NCBI RefSeq assembly: GCF_030867145.1
Contig: NC_134422.1
Coordinates: 11,356,531-11,420,530, forward strand
Length of the DNA stretch: 64,000 nucleotides
Reading direction: 5' to 3'
Origin: Opisthocomus hoazin
Lineage: Eukaryota; Chordata; Aves; Opisthocomiformes; Opisthocomidae
The translations under genes and the position numbers were made by a program. Below, piece after piece: positions 32,001 to 43,131 of the stretch; positions within the stretch are counted from its first letter, which is position 1, and each line of letters starts with the position of its first letter. The notes under the pieces were generated by a model. That model did not search any database. It was not told the origin of the DNA and saw only the letters and a list, made by a program, of their open reading frames with translations.

Positions 32001-34333
32001 AGTGAATTAAACCTCTATTTTTAAAAACAGGTAACTGAACCATGATTAATGTAAACACAAATCCTCCTGCACCTGGCTGGCAAGCGCAAAACGCGGTGCA
32101 GCACTTCCTTCGCTTCACCACATCACTCCTGAGTCTCCTGGCAGTGTTGACTTAGTAAGTCCCTGTGACCTGCTGAACTTCTGCAGCTGACACGAGCTGT
32201 TGCAACATGCTCCGTCACGTGCCAGCCACGTTTCTGAGCTGCAGGAAAGACTCAAGAGCAGTTATCTGAACTGTCACCCAAATATTCAGGAGGAACATAA
32301 GAAAAAAATGTTTGTCAAAGATAAACATTCTGTTTCTATGTTGTTCTAAGACAACCTGTTCTGCCACGGAGCCTAGGAACGGCTGTGATTTAAACATCAG
32401 AGCACAATGTTTGTCTCACCCCCAAAGATTTTACCATCTATGTATATGGTAGGAAACAAGGTACGGGCACAGGTAGACAGGCAGTAGGAGTAAGTAGATG
32501 GCACTGAATGAGCTGGGGTCTCTCTGTCTCCATAGCATAACTCTTCCAAAGTTTGTAGGTACACCTCGTGAAAAAAGAGAACTCCCTAACGTACAGATCT
32601 GAAGGAAGACAACTAAGTGGCTTTGGAGAATGTCTTGCGGCAAGGGGACAACCTGGGAAAGGCAGGAGGTGCTTGCTTGAGGACACAGCAAGAGAATGCT
32701 TACAAATGCCTATAAATATCTCAAGGGTGGGTGTCAAGAGGATGGGGCCAGACTCTTTCCAGTGGTGCCCAGCACCAGGACAAGGGGCAACGGGCACAAA
32801 CTGAAGCATAGGAAGTTCCGTCTGAACATGAGGAAGAACTTCTTCCCTCTGAGGGTGACGGAGCACTGGCACAGGCTGCCCAGGGAGGCTGTGGAGTCTC
32901 CTTCTCTGGAGATATTCAAGACCCACCTGGACAAGGTCCTGTGCAGCCTGCTGTAGGTGGGCCTGCTTGGGCAGGGGGGTTGGACTGGGTGCCCCACAGA
33001 GGTCCCTTCCAACCCCTACCATTCTGTGATTCTGTGATTCTGTAATGATGAAGGCTGTCACTGTGGGATGGCCACAGGTAAAAGCTGACTCGCAGCTGTG
33101 GCTGTTGAGGGGCTTGGGAGTCACAACCAGCTGTCTGCACAAGCTTGGATGCCTGGGGTTGAGGTGAGGGAGAAGAGGGCGGCCAGGGAGGGATGCAAAC
33201 CCTAGAATGACATGGTGAAAGTGCCAGTTGGGGCAACGCTGGTGCAGAAATGACGGGGCAGGGCTGCATCCGTCGGGGCCAGAAAAAGCCAGATGCGTGA
33301 TGATGAGCTCCCGAAGAAGGCTTAGCTGTGCAGGTACGTGTGAAAGGCTGTATCTGAGAGCTGCCACGCACAAAGAGCATGCGGCTGGGGGCTCAGAACG
33401 CAGCGGACTGGTGTTGCCAGGCAGGAAGGCAGAGCGCCGTGCTTTAACCGTGCTGTGCTCTCAGCACCTGACAGGCAGCCACTCCCTCACCTATTGATTA
33501 TTTTTGGCATTTGCTTCCACTTAGCTGTCAGATATTGTAAAAATCTCAAGGAGGCTGTGCAAAAACAATCCGCAGAACTACCTGGAGGCTGCGTTTGCTC
33601 ATCCCAAGCGCATGCACATACACGTTGGTCTGTTTGTTTGTAACAAACCGCAAGAAAAGGAAGATGCACAGCCCAGTGAGACGGGGTTTCCTGACTCCAG
33701 ACAGGGTCTGTCAGACCCGCGGAGCTCGGGAGAGCGGGGCTTTTGTTCAGGCTAGCACGGCCTGGGCAGCAGCAACCACGCTCTTGTGAACGGGGGTAAG
33801 GATCCACAGGGGACCTGAGAGCCGCCTCCGCCCCCAGACGCGGAGCGACGCGCGGAGCGGGATGGAAGCGCAAGGTGCCAGAGCCGCGGCTTCCCAAGCA
33901 CCCCGCGCCCGGCTCCTTCCAGGGAACGCCAGCAGCATCCCGGCTCTCCGCGCCCCGCGTCCTGCCCCAGCCACGCACCGGGGCTCGGCTCTGCGCCCCG
34001 CCGCCCCGTCCCCGGGCCTTGAACCGCTCGTACGGCGCGGGGGCGGGGGTCGGGACCGCGGGGACCCCCGCCCCACACACCCCCCGCCCGGCTGCCCCCG
34101 GCCCCGCCGCTCCCCGCACTGCACCTGTTGCGGGGCGCGGCGCGGGGGGGAGAAAACAAGGAAGGAAGGGGAAAAGGGGAGGAAAAACAGGAAAGAAACG
34201 AGAAAAAAAAGGATGGGTGGGGGAGGGAGGAGGGCGGAGGGGAGGCGGGAGGGGCGGAGGGTGCCCCCCCCCCCCTGCGCTGCGGCACTCACCAGTTCCC
34301 CGAGCCGACGATGCAGACGCGGAGCGGCGACAT
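19967..34333 (-). CDS. GPD1L2: Glycerol-3-phosphate dehydrogenase (NAD+), GPD1/GPD1L family, complete eight-exon gene
   Basis: The product interconverts dihydroxyacetone phosphate and glycerol-3-phosphate with NADH in the cytosol, linking glycolysis to lipid synthesis and the glycerophosphate shuttle. CDS exons in transcript order: 34293-34333, 29028-29205, 26921-27061, 25083-25221, 23428-23540, 21619-21852, 21362-21468 and 19967-20063. They total 1050 nt (349 residues plus stop), the length of vertebrate GPD1. The Rossmann loop VGSGNWGSA puts Gly at 10, 12 and 15. Lys120 (SLIK), Lys204 (GALK) and Arg269 (GGRNRK) fall where GPD1 has its catalytic and phosphate-binding residues. All introns are GT-AG. 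Exon 3 ([10 protein letters not shown]) resembles GPD1, other parts resemble GPD1L. I therefore read it as the third vertebrate paralog, called GPD1L2 in birds from memory. Family is certain, the symbol less so. Confidence 0.95.
21362..21468 (-). CDS. GPD1L2: GPD1-family exon 7
   Basis: It encodes [20 protein letters not shown], then [15 protein letters not shown] plus two bases of Lys. The acceptor is TCTTCTAG and the donor [18 protein letters not shown] is strongly conserved in the family. Confidence 0.96.
21619..21852 (-). CDS. GPD1L2: GPD1-family exon 6 (substrate-binding domain)
   Basis: It encodes residues 205-282: [20 protein letters not shown], then [40 protein letters not shown] and [23 protein letters not shown] and Arg269 of GGRNRK bind the substrate phosphate in the family. 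Acceptor CTTTCAG and donor GTAAGG are clear. Confidence 0.97.
23428..23540 (-). CDS. GPD1L2: GPD1-family exon 5 (ends at catalytic Lys204)
   Basis: It encodes [20 protein letters not shown], then [18 protein letters not shown], and ends in phase 0 before GTGAGT. The last residue is Lys204 of the GPD1 numbering. LD replaces the usual residues after ITVV, a mild difference from GPD1 and GPD1L. Confidence 0.96.
25083..25221 (-). CDS. GPD1L2: GPD1-family exon 4
   Basis: It encodes [20 protein letters not shown], then [20 protein letters not shown] and FCETTI, with the first base of the next Gly. The LMGANIAxEVA motif is a family signature. A CR1 has inserted in the intron only about 45 bp upstream of the acceptor. 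Confidence 0.96.
25268..25790 (-). repeat. CR1 LINE 3' fragment
   Basis: Antisense copy: the plus strand starts with ATCATAGAATCATAGAATGG (the inverted 3' terminus) and GGTTGGAAGGGACCTT. It then runs back into the C-terminal ORF2 region. On the minus strand translated pieces include [20 protein letters not shown]-like text, broken by frameshifts. It lies in GPD intron 3. Confidence 0.94.
26921..27061 (-). CDS. GPD1L2: GPD1-family exon 3 (ends at catalytic Lys120)
   Basis: It encodes residues 74-120: [20 protein letters not shown], then [20 protein letters not shown] and FGISLIK. The acceptor is TTGTCCCAG and the donor GTAAGT. The final Lys is the conserved catalytic Lys120. The start VAVPDVV resembles GPD1 more than GPD1L. 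Confidence 0.96.
27265..27362. repeat. TTTTA pentanucleotide microsatellite
   Basis: About 19-20 perfect copies of TTTTA on the plus strand, i.e. TAAAA in the sense of the dehydrogenase gene. It lies in intron 2 about 200 bp before exon 3. It is pure, so probably young and length-variable. Confidence 0.97.
29028..29205 (-). CDS. GPD1L2: GPD1-family exon 2
   Basis: It completes Trp14 and encodes [20 protein letters not shown], then [20 protein letters not shown] and the conserved [16 protein letters not shown], ending at GTAAGT. This is the N-terminal NAD-binding domain (residues 15-73). Confidence 0.96.
31330..31890 (-). repeat. Old CR1 LINE remnants
   Basis: Degraded antisense CR1 sequence. 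TTGGCAGGGACCATGAGAGG, TCCAGACTGGGTTGCTCA and CCTCTCTGGGCAACCTGCC align by eye with the 3' part. The preceding CTGCAGTTTAAGCCCATTTC and CTTGAAGATGACGATG match the ORF2 end of an older subfamily. They may be two separate insertions. Confidence 0.65.
32697..33043 (+). repeat. CR1 LINE 3' fragment
   Basis: It begins in the ORF2 end (AATATCTCAAGGGTGGGTGT) and keeps an open frame to the CR1 stop (TAG at 32954-32956). It ends with ATTCTGTGATTCTGTGATTC. It is very similar to the 38.4-kb copy and lies in GPD intron 1. Confidence 0.94.
34293..34333 (-). CDS. GPD1L2: GPD1-family exon 1 (start codon)
   Basis: It encodes [13 protein letters not shown] plus two bases of Trp14, ending at a GTGAGT donor. 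The ATG at 34331-34333 is chosen because it places the Rossmann glycines at the standard GPD1 positions. It is only 41 nt of coding sequence, far too short for ORF prediction, inside the CpG island. Confidence 0.95.
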
Positions 34334-34448
34334 GCTGCGGGCTGGCCCCCCGCTCCCCGCCCGGCGATGCTGCTGGCGGCTCCGCTCGGCTCGGCCCGGC
34401 CTCTCCCGGCTCCGCTCGGCCCCTCCCGGGCCGGCCCCCGGCGCCTGC

Positions 34449-34480
34449 GGGAGGGAGGGAAGGGAGGGGAGGGAGGGGCG
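34449..34480 (+). other. G-quadruplex-prone tract in the GPD promoter
   Basis: Seven or more runs of three or more G within about 32 nt (GGGAGGGAGGGAAGGGAGGG and onward) lie 115-145 bp upstream of the start codon. The G-rich strand is the template-complementary plus strand, so transcripts from the gene would be C-rich here. Confidence 0.7.
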
Positions 34481-36999
34481 GCCGTGAGCGGGCGGCGGCC
34501 CGGCGGCAGTGCCCCCCCCCCAGCCCCCGGGCTGCTCCCCGGGGTCGGTCCCTGCCCTGCAGTGGCGGGGACCGGGGGGGCCCAGAGCCCCGGCGGGGGG
34601 GGGAGCTCTGCGGTGGGCGAGGTGGCGGGGGCAGGGGTGTCCGCCGGGCCGTGAGGAGCCCCGCGGGGTCCCCGGACGGGCGCTTAAATTCCTCCGACAG
34701 ACGAGGAGCGCGGCAGGGAGCGGTGATGAGCGCGTCTGCGGAGCCCATTTGGCTGGTCAGTGGTGGGCTGTATGGCGGCTCTTAACACGGGGCATCGCAT
34801 CAAAGTTATCTGCAAGGAAGGCTGCAATGGAGCGTCGCCCCTTTTCCCCTCCACGGCCGAACCGCTCATAACGCCCTGCGGTCGCCACATTTTACCTCCC
34901 AGCCCTCCACCGCGCCCCGGCTCCCCTCCACAGCAGCCTTTCCCCCCGTCCCTGAGCCGAGAGCTGCGTTTGCCACGGTCCCCGTGCCTGCACTCCTGGC
35001 TCCCCTCGCCCTGCCGTGCCCCGGCTGGGGTCGGTGGGTTCGGCGGTGGCCGAGCTGCCCTCGCCCCGGGGGTCCCTGGCTTCAGGGGTCTCTGGCTCCG
35101 AGCGGCGAGGAGGCCTGAGCCCGTGGTCTGCGGAGGAAGGCTGGCTGCCAGCCCACCAGCAGCCCGTGGGTGCTTTTGGAGGTATGCGTATGCTCAGCCG
35201 TCAGCTTCATCGGCTCTGCTGCTTGGTGCATCCCGAGGGCAGTGAGAGTGTCTGGGGACACAACAAGCAAAATCCTGCAAAATCATGTCTTAAGAAAACG
35301 ACCAGGACAGGTTCCCTAAAGGAAGGTGCAGCTGGGAGCCTGGGGGTGTGTGAAGCCTGGTGTGGAGCTCCGAGAAAAGAGGCATTGCCCACGTGCACAG
35401 CGTGAGCACAGCTGAGGCACAAGAGCTTTTCCCTGGTTCCAAGTGCATTTCCTCTGGTCTCCTGCTTGTTCAGTCCACTCCTGCTGATTTCCTCTTTCCC
35501 TGGCTGTATAGCTCCTCTTGGCTCTCTCTTTCCTTTAGCTTATTCTCTGCTCCATGAAGAAGATCCACTGTGGAGGTGAGGAGGAGCCATCGTTCTTCCG
35601 GCCCTGTTCAGCCCCCAAGACTTCCCTGCTTGCTGCAAGCTCCTCTGTCCTGGTGAGTCCCCAGGTCCCGAGGGGAGGGGATGCTCACTGAAGCACTGGC
35701 TTCTGCAACTGATGCACGTCACAGATGTCCCTAGTCTATATAGTTCATAAGTACTGCAAACTGTAATCGTTTCATCTAAACTAATATGGAAGCTTTTAAT
35801 TATAAAGGGGAACTCTCTCGGTTCGGTGGCCCCTGGGATGATGGACTGATGTGCCCTCCATGTTCAGGTTGCAGTGACCATTTGGTCAGCACATGGAAGC
35901 TGGCAGGGGTGAGGTTGGCAGGGAACGAGCAGGCAGATGGATACGGCAGCCCTTGTGAAGAGCCGAGGACGCAGCCTGGGACTGTGAGTACATGCCTTAG
36001 CTTACACATCTGTGACACTAACTGGCCGTGGAAGTCTGTAACTCGTGCTGCTGCTGAGCTGTCCTCTGGATTCGTGCAGTCGCTGCTCCGTGGGGATGGA
36101 CAGGAGAGCGTTCGCTCACAAAGGCCTGTCCCAGGCGGTCTGCAGGCAGTTTTACACGGCAGGTTTGGATGTCAAGGCTGTCTCAGTGGCAGTGTTGTGT
36201 GGGGACACAGCATGGCCCAGAGAAATGGGTCCTTTGGCAGATTCCAGAGCCCCGGCACCATATAGCACACACTGGCGGGTGCTGACGACTGTTGTTTTAT
36301 CAGGCAAGGAGAAGGATTTGTTCTTTCCCACAAAGGCACGATGTTTGTTTTTCACATAAGCCCATGAGCACAACTGCTCAAGCGTGAGTCATTACTGACT
36401 GACAGACATAAAAGCTCAGTCTGCTTAAAGGGGAGAATAAATACAACTCTCTTAAGGCCACCCCCCACCCAAGCTCACCTGATCTTCCGCACCTAATGGG
36501 TCATGCACGTGTCAGCAGCTGGAGATCGCACAGCCGAACAGTTTTCCTCTGCGTAGCAGCTCCTGCAAACAGAAAAACCTCACTGTCAGTGCTGCAAAGC
36601 CAGAGCAGCCGATGGGAATTTTTTTCTAAGCCAGGTGTGGCTCTTCCTAGGGTGGCAATCAGGTCTCTGAACACCCTGAAAAATGTGACTGGGTAATGCC
36701 AGACTCGGCAGGCAAAGGATGGGCAGGGAGGAGAGGTGGGACAGGGGACTCTGCAGAGAGGGACCTGAGGGCCAGGTAAAGGGCAGTACGCTCTGCCCTA
36801 CGGTATAGACACAGCCATTGCGCGCGTTGCTCCCTTGGCCGCGGGTTGGTGTTTGGGCACCCTACACTGTTGAGTGCGAAGCCAGGTGAGTGTGGGACAA
36901 GGCCAGTCCTCCTTCACCAGGCAAGCCAGAGCTGGGCCTGGAAGGGCACTCTCTGCCCAGTTCTTGCCACCAGCTCACAGCCTTATCGTGCTCTGTCTT

Positions 37000-38410
37000 A
37001 AAATTGGTTAGGTTTTTTTGCCCCCTATTCTCCTACTGAGAAGCTGTTTGAGACCATTACTCTTTGCACAGTGAGAGCCCTTCTTCTCCTTTCGTATCCA
37101 GTTTATGCCTATATCCAATTTATGGCTGTCTGCTCTAGCACAAGCTCTGTCTATAAATGTGAATGATTCTTCTCCCCGGGTGCTTATTCTCCCCCTCTGC
37201 TGGCCTTAAACACCGATTGTATTTACAAGAGAGGAATCAGGTCCTTTCTCAGCGTTTATTTTGCCAAGCTCAGCAAGACACGCTTTCCTATCTCCTCTTT
37301 TTTCTTCCTCTGATTATCCGGATTGCCCTTCTCTGTACCTGTTCCAGCACGAATTCAGGCTTGGTGAACACCAATAACCTGAATGATGCCCTAAAATCTC
37401 AGTGGAATGTTACCAGGTGCCTTGTATATATTTACTCATTGCTCCTGGAAATATGAGGCTTGCTACATGTAAGACTGCATTTATGTTTCTAATAACTACA
37501 TCAGGCATGTGGTTCTTCCTCTTCCATTGTTCACAGAAGATAAATTTTCATAACCAGCAGAAGTTTTATCAATCTCTCAGTGCATGTCCCTGCATTTTAT
37601 GCTGTTACATTTCATCCATGTCTGTTACTAGGGCAGAACAATCATATAATTCTTCCTGTAGGATTTCCTCTCTACTGAAAATGTCTCCCAACTTTGTCAT
37701 TAGCAAATTTCATTACCCCACTTGTCATTTTTTGTGCCAAGCTAACTAATGGAATGATTCAGTAAGGCCGATTCCTCCAGTCCCGTAATTTTGCTATCAT
37801 CAGCCCCACCAGCAGTTTTCACCCCCAATACTGTATTCCTTTGGCATTTTATAGTGTTTATGTTAATCCTCATCTTCTTGAGTTTAACTAATAATTTTAC
37901 AGGTAATACCACATCAAATGCTTTGCCAAAGTCCAGCTTGATAAGATTTATTAGTTTTCCTTTGTCTGCAAATGCAATTATCTTATCGAAGAAAGATATC
38001 GGGCTCGTCTACACATAACACACCTATCTTGCACTTTAACCCCTTTTCTGCTTCCCTCCACGTCTTTGGTTACTCATGGCTAACATTTGCTCTAAAAAGC
38101 CTATAGATTTCAGTGATGGAGATTATTCAGTCTTCAGAAGTGAAGGGTAAAGAGCTCTTGAGTTTTGTGGCTGCACTGCATGCAGTAATTTCCACATCCA
38201 TGCCCTTTAGCCCATTAACTGTGCTGCCTCTGCTCTCTGGGGTTACATTTTCTTCCATATGGAAACTGAAGTAACGTATTCCGTTAGCTTTTAGGTATCT
38301 ACCCTGCCGTTCTTGTTGGTGATCCCTTGTTTTCTTTGTAATCATGCAGCTAAAAACCTTTCTTTCTTGTTTTGCTTCCCTGTGCAGGTCTGATTTGTTT
38401 AGATTTTGAG
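37000..38410 (-). repeat. Ancient CR1/L3-like LINE remnant
   Basis: Antisense, heavily decayed. The clearest block is CATCAAATGCTTTGCCAAAG followed by TCCAGCTTGATAAGATTTA and GAAGAAAGATATCGGGCT. These correspond to a conserved reverse-transcriptase region (DTKAFDxV-type) of old amniote CR1/L3 elements. A young CR1 has inserted at its right end. Confidence 0.6.
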
Positions 38411-38417
38411 CTGATTC

Positions 38418-39044
38418 CAATGGGATCGTGGGGTGCATCAAGAAGAGTGTGGCCAGCAGGACGAGGGAGGTTCTCCTTCCCCTCTACACTGCCCTGGTGA
38501 GGCCCCATCTGGAGTACTCTGTCCAGTTCTGGGCTCCCCAGTTCAAGAAAGATGAAGAGCTACTGGAGAGAGTCCAGCAGAGGGCTACAAGGATGATGAG
38601 GGGACTGGAACATCTCCCCTACGAGGAGAGGCTGAGGGAGCTGGGCTTGTTCAGCCTGAAGAAGAGAAGGCTGCGAGGGGACCTAATAAATGCTTATAAA
38701 TATCTTAAGGGTGGGTGTCAGGAGGATGGGGCCAAGCTCTTTTCAGTGGTGCCCAGTGACAGGACAAGGGGCAATGGGCACAAACTGAAGCAGAGGAAGT
38801 TCCGTCTGAACATGAGGAAGAACTTCTTCACTCTGAGGGTGACGGAGCCCTGGAACAGGCTCCCCAAGGAGGTTGTGGAGTCTCCTTCTCTGGAGATATT
38901 CAAGACCCGCCTGGACAAGGTCCTGTGCAGCCTGCTGTAGGTGACCCTGCTTTGGCAGGAGGGTTGGACTAGATGACCCACAGAGGTCCCTTTCAACCCC
39001 TACTATTCTGTGATTCTGTGATTCTGTGATTCTGTGATTCTGTA
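38418..39044 (+). repeat. Well-preserved CR1 LINE 3' end
   Basis: This copy keeps an uninterrupted 170-residue reading frame (38428-38940) for the C-terminal end of CR1 ORF2: [20 protein letters not shown], then [20 protein letters not shown] and [20 protein letters not shown]. After TAG come the short 3'UTR and four or more ATTCTGTG units. The 5' truncation is typical of CR1 and the intact frame suggests a recent insertion. Confidence 0.96.
39005..39044 (+). repeat. CR1 terminal ATTCTGTG array
   Basis: About five tandem units of the 8-bp CR1 3' end, more than the usual two or so. CR1 ends in this repeat instead of poly-A, and it is the priming site for target-primed reverse transcription. 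Confidence 0.9.
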
Positions 39045-42000
39045 CCTTTAATTTGGGATGTTTGAAGGATAGTTTTCTCTGCATATCAGTCCCTTCTCCT
39101 TTTTTTCTCTAGGCTTTCTGTGTATTCCTAAGATGTCCTGCACTGACTGCATCACAGTTCACATCCTGTGTGGGCATATGGAGTTACAAGTAATATTCTG
39201 CCTTTGTCTGATCTCTTGAGTGAGAAGTAAGATTTAGGGAGCCTCTTCTGTCTTGTGACTACTCGGAAGAAAAGCAGAACATGAATTTTGCACTCCTTAG
39301 GGTGATGACCAGACAGCATCACTCCTCGGCATCTCTAGGAATGCAGGCTTCAGAGTTTAGGGAAAGAGGAGCAGAAAATTGAACTTTCTTTGCTGAGCCT
39401 TGCGGGGTGATGTCAGCAGGACTCGGCAGCAAACGCTGAGTTTTCTCACCTGTGGAGCCATGGGTTGAGTTAAGGCTGGGGTAGGTCGAGTTCAGAACAA
39501 GGGTTTCCAAGTTCAGCTTGGGCATGTGAGAGGAGCCCACCTGTTGTGAGTGGCCACAGAAACCTTACCCTGGCCGAGGTCTGCAGACCGTTGAAAACCT
39601 CCCACTTCAGCTCTGCCCAAACGCACGCACTGCGCCTGACCCTCACCTGACGCCAGACAGCTCGGGGGATGGCGTGAGCACCAAAACTACACGTATGCCA
39701 CAGGCCTCTTTGTTCTCCACTGGAAAATTTCTGCACATAAGCTTTCCCTGAATTATATTTTAAATGTATATGTACAAACACTAAATTATTGCATGCTTAA
39801 TTACTTTTAACTATAAGTAGTAAAGAATAACCATTTCTACTGAGGTGGCATGTAATACCTCAAAGCAGCTTTTCCAGGATGTTAGGTACCAATAAATAAC
39901 GTCAGTTTATGTCCCTAAGAGCTGACAGTCCATATTACTTACAGCTTTACAGCTTCCACGTGGACTTCTTGCAGTCTGCTTTTACTGACTCGCAGGATCT
40001 AGAAAACAAATCAACAGTGAAGTTTTTATTCCACTGCTTTTATTTAGTTCTCTGTTGCAGGTTCTGATCGGATTATATAGGAAGAACATTTCTCTTCCAC
40101 ACTTAAATCAGTTCTCCAAAAAGGTACTTGGCAGAAAATGAGACTGGATTTTAGTCCTATAGAAATCTATGTAATTCCAAGTAATTTTAGGAATTTAGGC
40201 AGAACAGACTGAGAGGCCAATTGTAAACCATTTGTACTTTTTAGGGCTTTCTGTAATCCAACAGAGAAGGTTTTCAGAAGAAGCAAAATATTACAGGATT
40301 ATAGCAGAACTGAAAAATGCATTTGCTGGAAGAGAAACACTACAGTTAGTTTTCTATAAAATAGATGTCAAACCCCAGGCAACAGACCTACAAAGACTTT
40401 CCAGAATCCAAATATACCTACTCCGTAGGTAGCACAGGTTGCAATGAGATGGAAGGATGTCACTTGGAAATTATGAAACGGATGCTGAACTGGTTAGAAT
40501 GTGCAGATACAGGTAGGAGATCTGGTAACGAGATGAGCTCAATGTCGGTGTCCCACAAGCAGAGCTTACACAGAAATTGCGCAGTCAAATTATGAAGGAC
40601 AGGTTTGCCTACAGAAATTACCAAGAGCTTTGGGTTGGTTTCCAAACTTATGTTGTTACCATGATACACCTGGAAATGGCATTTGACTGAGATAAGAAGT
40701 TGCTAAACATGATAATGGGGATCTACAGCAGATGGCGAGATAGTCATGTTGCCATAGAAACCATGCGGAAAAAGGGTGTAGGAGTAAAGTTTGGCACGGA
40801 AAAGCTGCTAGGAGAAGGGGCTAGTGACTGAAGAACTGAAGAACACTCTGCAGCTGTTAAGGGTGCTGGAGGCATTAATAAAAACACATTAACTTTTCAG
40901 AAAATTCAGAGTCAGGGAGGAAAGCAGTACTAACAGTGAGCTGTGGAACAGTTGAAGGCAGCAATGCCATGTTGTGCCATAGGGCAGGGCAGCAAAAGTC
41001 TTTAGAGAAAGGCTGGAGATGGCCATGAGGTGGATGAAAAAGGTGGGAAGCCCCTCAACCACAACCGCAGCGCACCCTCCCCTTGTGTCTGGCGAGCACA
41101 CGCCAGACCCAGGCCGGTGGTAAGGGGATGTGCTCTCCTTCGCCTTCTTTTCTCTCCCTACACCAGGTCCACACGTGCTCAGGGGAGTGACCCAGCCCTG
41201 CTTATTTGGTACCCGCTCACGTTCCCCATGTGGAGAACTTGGTGGGTGGTCCCACAGTGCTGCAGGGCTGACTTTGCAGTGACGGATTCACTTGTGGCTA
41301 CACTTATCGAAGAGGGAGTCAGGCCCTGAGCAGATGAATGGGTGGTTTTTTGAGCTCCCCACACTAAGGGCTTGACTAGGGGCTATCTTGAAGCAGTTTC
41401 TGTTTCACTCTCTATGGGGGTGAGTAACATGGTGGAAAAGATCCCCTGGAGCTCATGGAGCAGAGTTCCTGGGAACTGTTGAGGCAAGGTAGAAGGCGAG
41501 CCCTCCCATGGCGCAGAAGGACAGACAGAGGTGATGGGCTCCAGCCATCACCCTTTATGCCAGAACAGCTTGCATTTGGCTGCAGTGGGTGGTGAGGCAA
41601 CACCCCGAGCTCTCTGCCTGCTCACCAGTTGGAGAGAAAGGGCAGCGAGGTGTCCCTGTGTGTCTTGAGCAAGCAGAGGGACGGTGCTCGGAAAAGACCA
41701 AGGACACACAACCAGCTCTCAGCAGCAGCTCTGGCAGACTGACAGATTAAAGCCATGCCTGCTTCCAGAAACCCCACTGCTTTGTGCTGGGCAGCCGTGC
41801 AAGCGCAGGCAGAGGGACCGAGACAAAGTGCTCATCGGTGCTGTGGCTACAGAAATGCCTCGAACTCTGGTCATAACACGGTTATCTCCTGCTGGTGATG
41901 GCAAACTGCTTCTCCAGGACAAGCTTTCGTCTGTGAGGGGACTTGGAAGTCCCTGCCAAGAAGGGGTGCAAGTGCTTTAACCGTTCCCAGGTGGTGGGGC

Positions 42001-43131
42001 TGGGTGGTGGGCAGAACTGTAGGTTCTCAAGGTCTAAAAGATAAAAGGCAGCGTGAGCGTGCTGATCGCAATATGCCGGTGTGGAGAGGGATGGGGCTGC
42101 TGTGGCCTCCGCTCTTGTGTGGTGACTGCAGAGCAGTGTCTTCTGCTACTTACGCAGCGCCGTGGCTGCATGAGGACAACAGCTCCAGGCTGTGGCAAGC
42201 CTCTTTCCACACAGAAGCATTGAAGAAAACAAGGAGCACGTAGGCAGCAACTCCAGAGAAGCTGCTCTGGAGGCAGACGCGAGGTCCTTCAGTCCTGTTC
42301 TTTGCTGAGGGCACAGCCCTTACCTCAGAGGGTGCCTCAGGGAGGCGAAGCTACTGGGATTACGCTCCCAGCTTCCAGCCAGACGGAGCCTTTGCTGCTG
42401 CCCCGGTTTACATTTCCACACCAGGATCGTGTTGGGGTGATGTAATGCCGGAGCCCGGAGCGTGACTCGGTGCAAAGTCACACTGCGTGCAACTGGAAAC
42501 GGTGCCAAATGTGAGCGTGACGGAAGCGAATGGGCTGTGGACGGGGAGGGAGGCTTTGCAGGCGATGTGAGCTGCTGCCGCCTGCGCGGCTGGTGCTCTC
42601 GGCCGGACCTGCAGCACAGCAGAATGCGATGTGTAGGGACTGACAGAGACGAGCAAGCAAAATAGCTGATGACTGACAGTGACTGAAAAGCCCAAATGAA
42701 AAAAGGTTTTGTCTCATTAAGGCTGCAGAAGGACTGATGAATAACGACTAAAGGCAAGCACCAGAGATCCCGCATGTCAAACAGAGCAGTGTTTCATGTG
42801 CATGTGAGGTTACAGCAAAGCCACAGACCCAGTAACTCTGTGGTATCTGCAGAGCTCCAAAACCAAGGCATTCTTTCAAATGATCACTGCAGTGTAAAAT
42901 ACTCTGGAGGCTGAAATAATTTGTAGTACATTTACCTGACCTTATTGGCCATTTTCACCTACGGTCAGGGGAATACAGCCGTGGAGTCAGTATGCTGAAG
43001 GAGAAAGGCTGTTCTTTTAACCAAACTTCCTTTCTTGTCCTTGTGTCACGGCACCTACAGTTTTAGTAGGCAGGCATCTTTCACTCTTAGTAAGAATAGG
43101 AAGTTCTTTCACATTATTTACGTAGAAGAGC

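Larger units (their letters stand above)
20064..34292 (-). other. Introns of the GPD1-family gene
   Basis: No further coding exon is supported between the eight listed. Content: CR1 fragments at 25268-25790, 31330-31890 and 32697-33043, and a TTTTA microsatellite at 27265-27362. GC-rich segments at 26.5-26.9 kb and 24.85-25.05 kb have no recognisable product. The first intron (29206-34292) is the longest. Confidence 0.8.
33800..35150 (-). promoter_or_regulatory. CpG island promoter of the GPD1-family gene
   Basis: Strongly GC- and CpG-rich DNA surrounds exon 1 and extends about 800 bp upstream. It includes GC-box-like CCCGCCC/GGGGCGG motifs and G-run clusters (34205-34262, 34449-34480, 34570-34635). 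I see no TATA box near the ATG, which fits a dispersed-start housekeeping promoter. The transcription start is not determined. Confidence 0.75.

Noticed and set aside
32438-33373. A 311-codon minus-strand ORF
   Set aside because: Its middle is antisense of a CR1 copy (32697-33043) and the rest is unique intron sequence with no conserved motif.
33747-34785. Very long overlapping ORFs on both strands (up to about 330 residues)
   Set aside because: They lie in extremely GC-rich DNA where stops are rare and consist of low-complexity P/R/G/A. Only the 41-nt exon 1 inside is supported by homology and splice sites.
40200-40620. Two moderately long plus-strand ORFs that could be a gene
   Set aside because: No family resemblance, no matching exon structure and no CpG promoter; codon content looks random.
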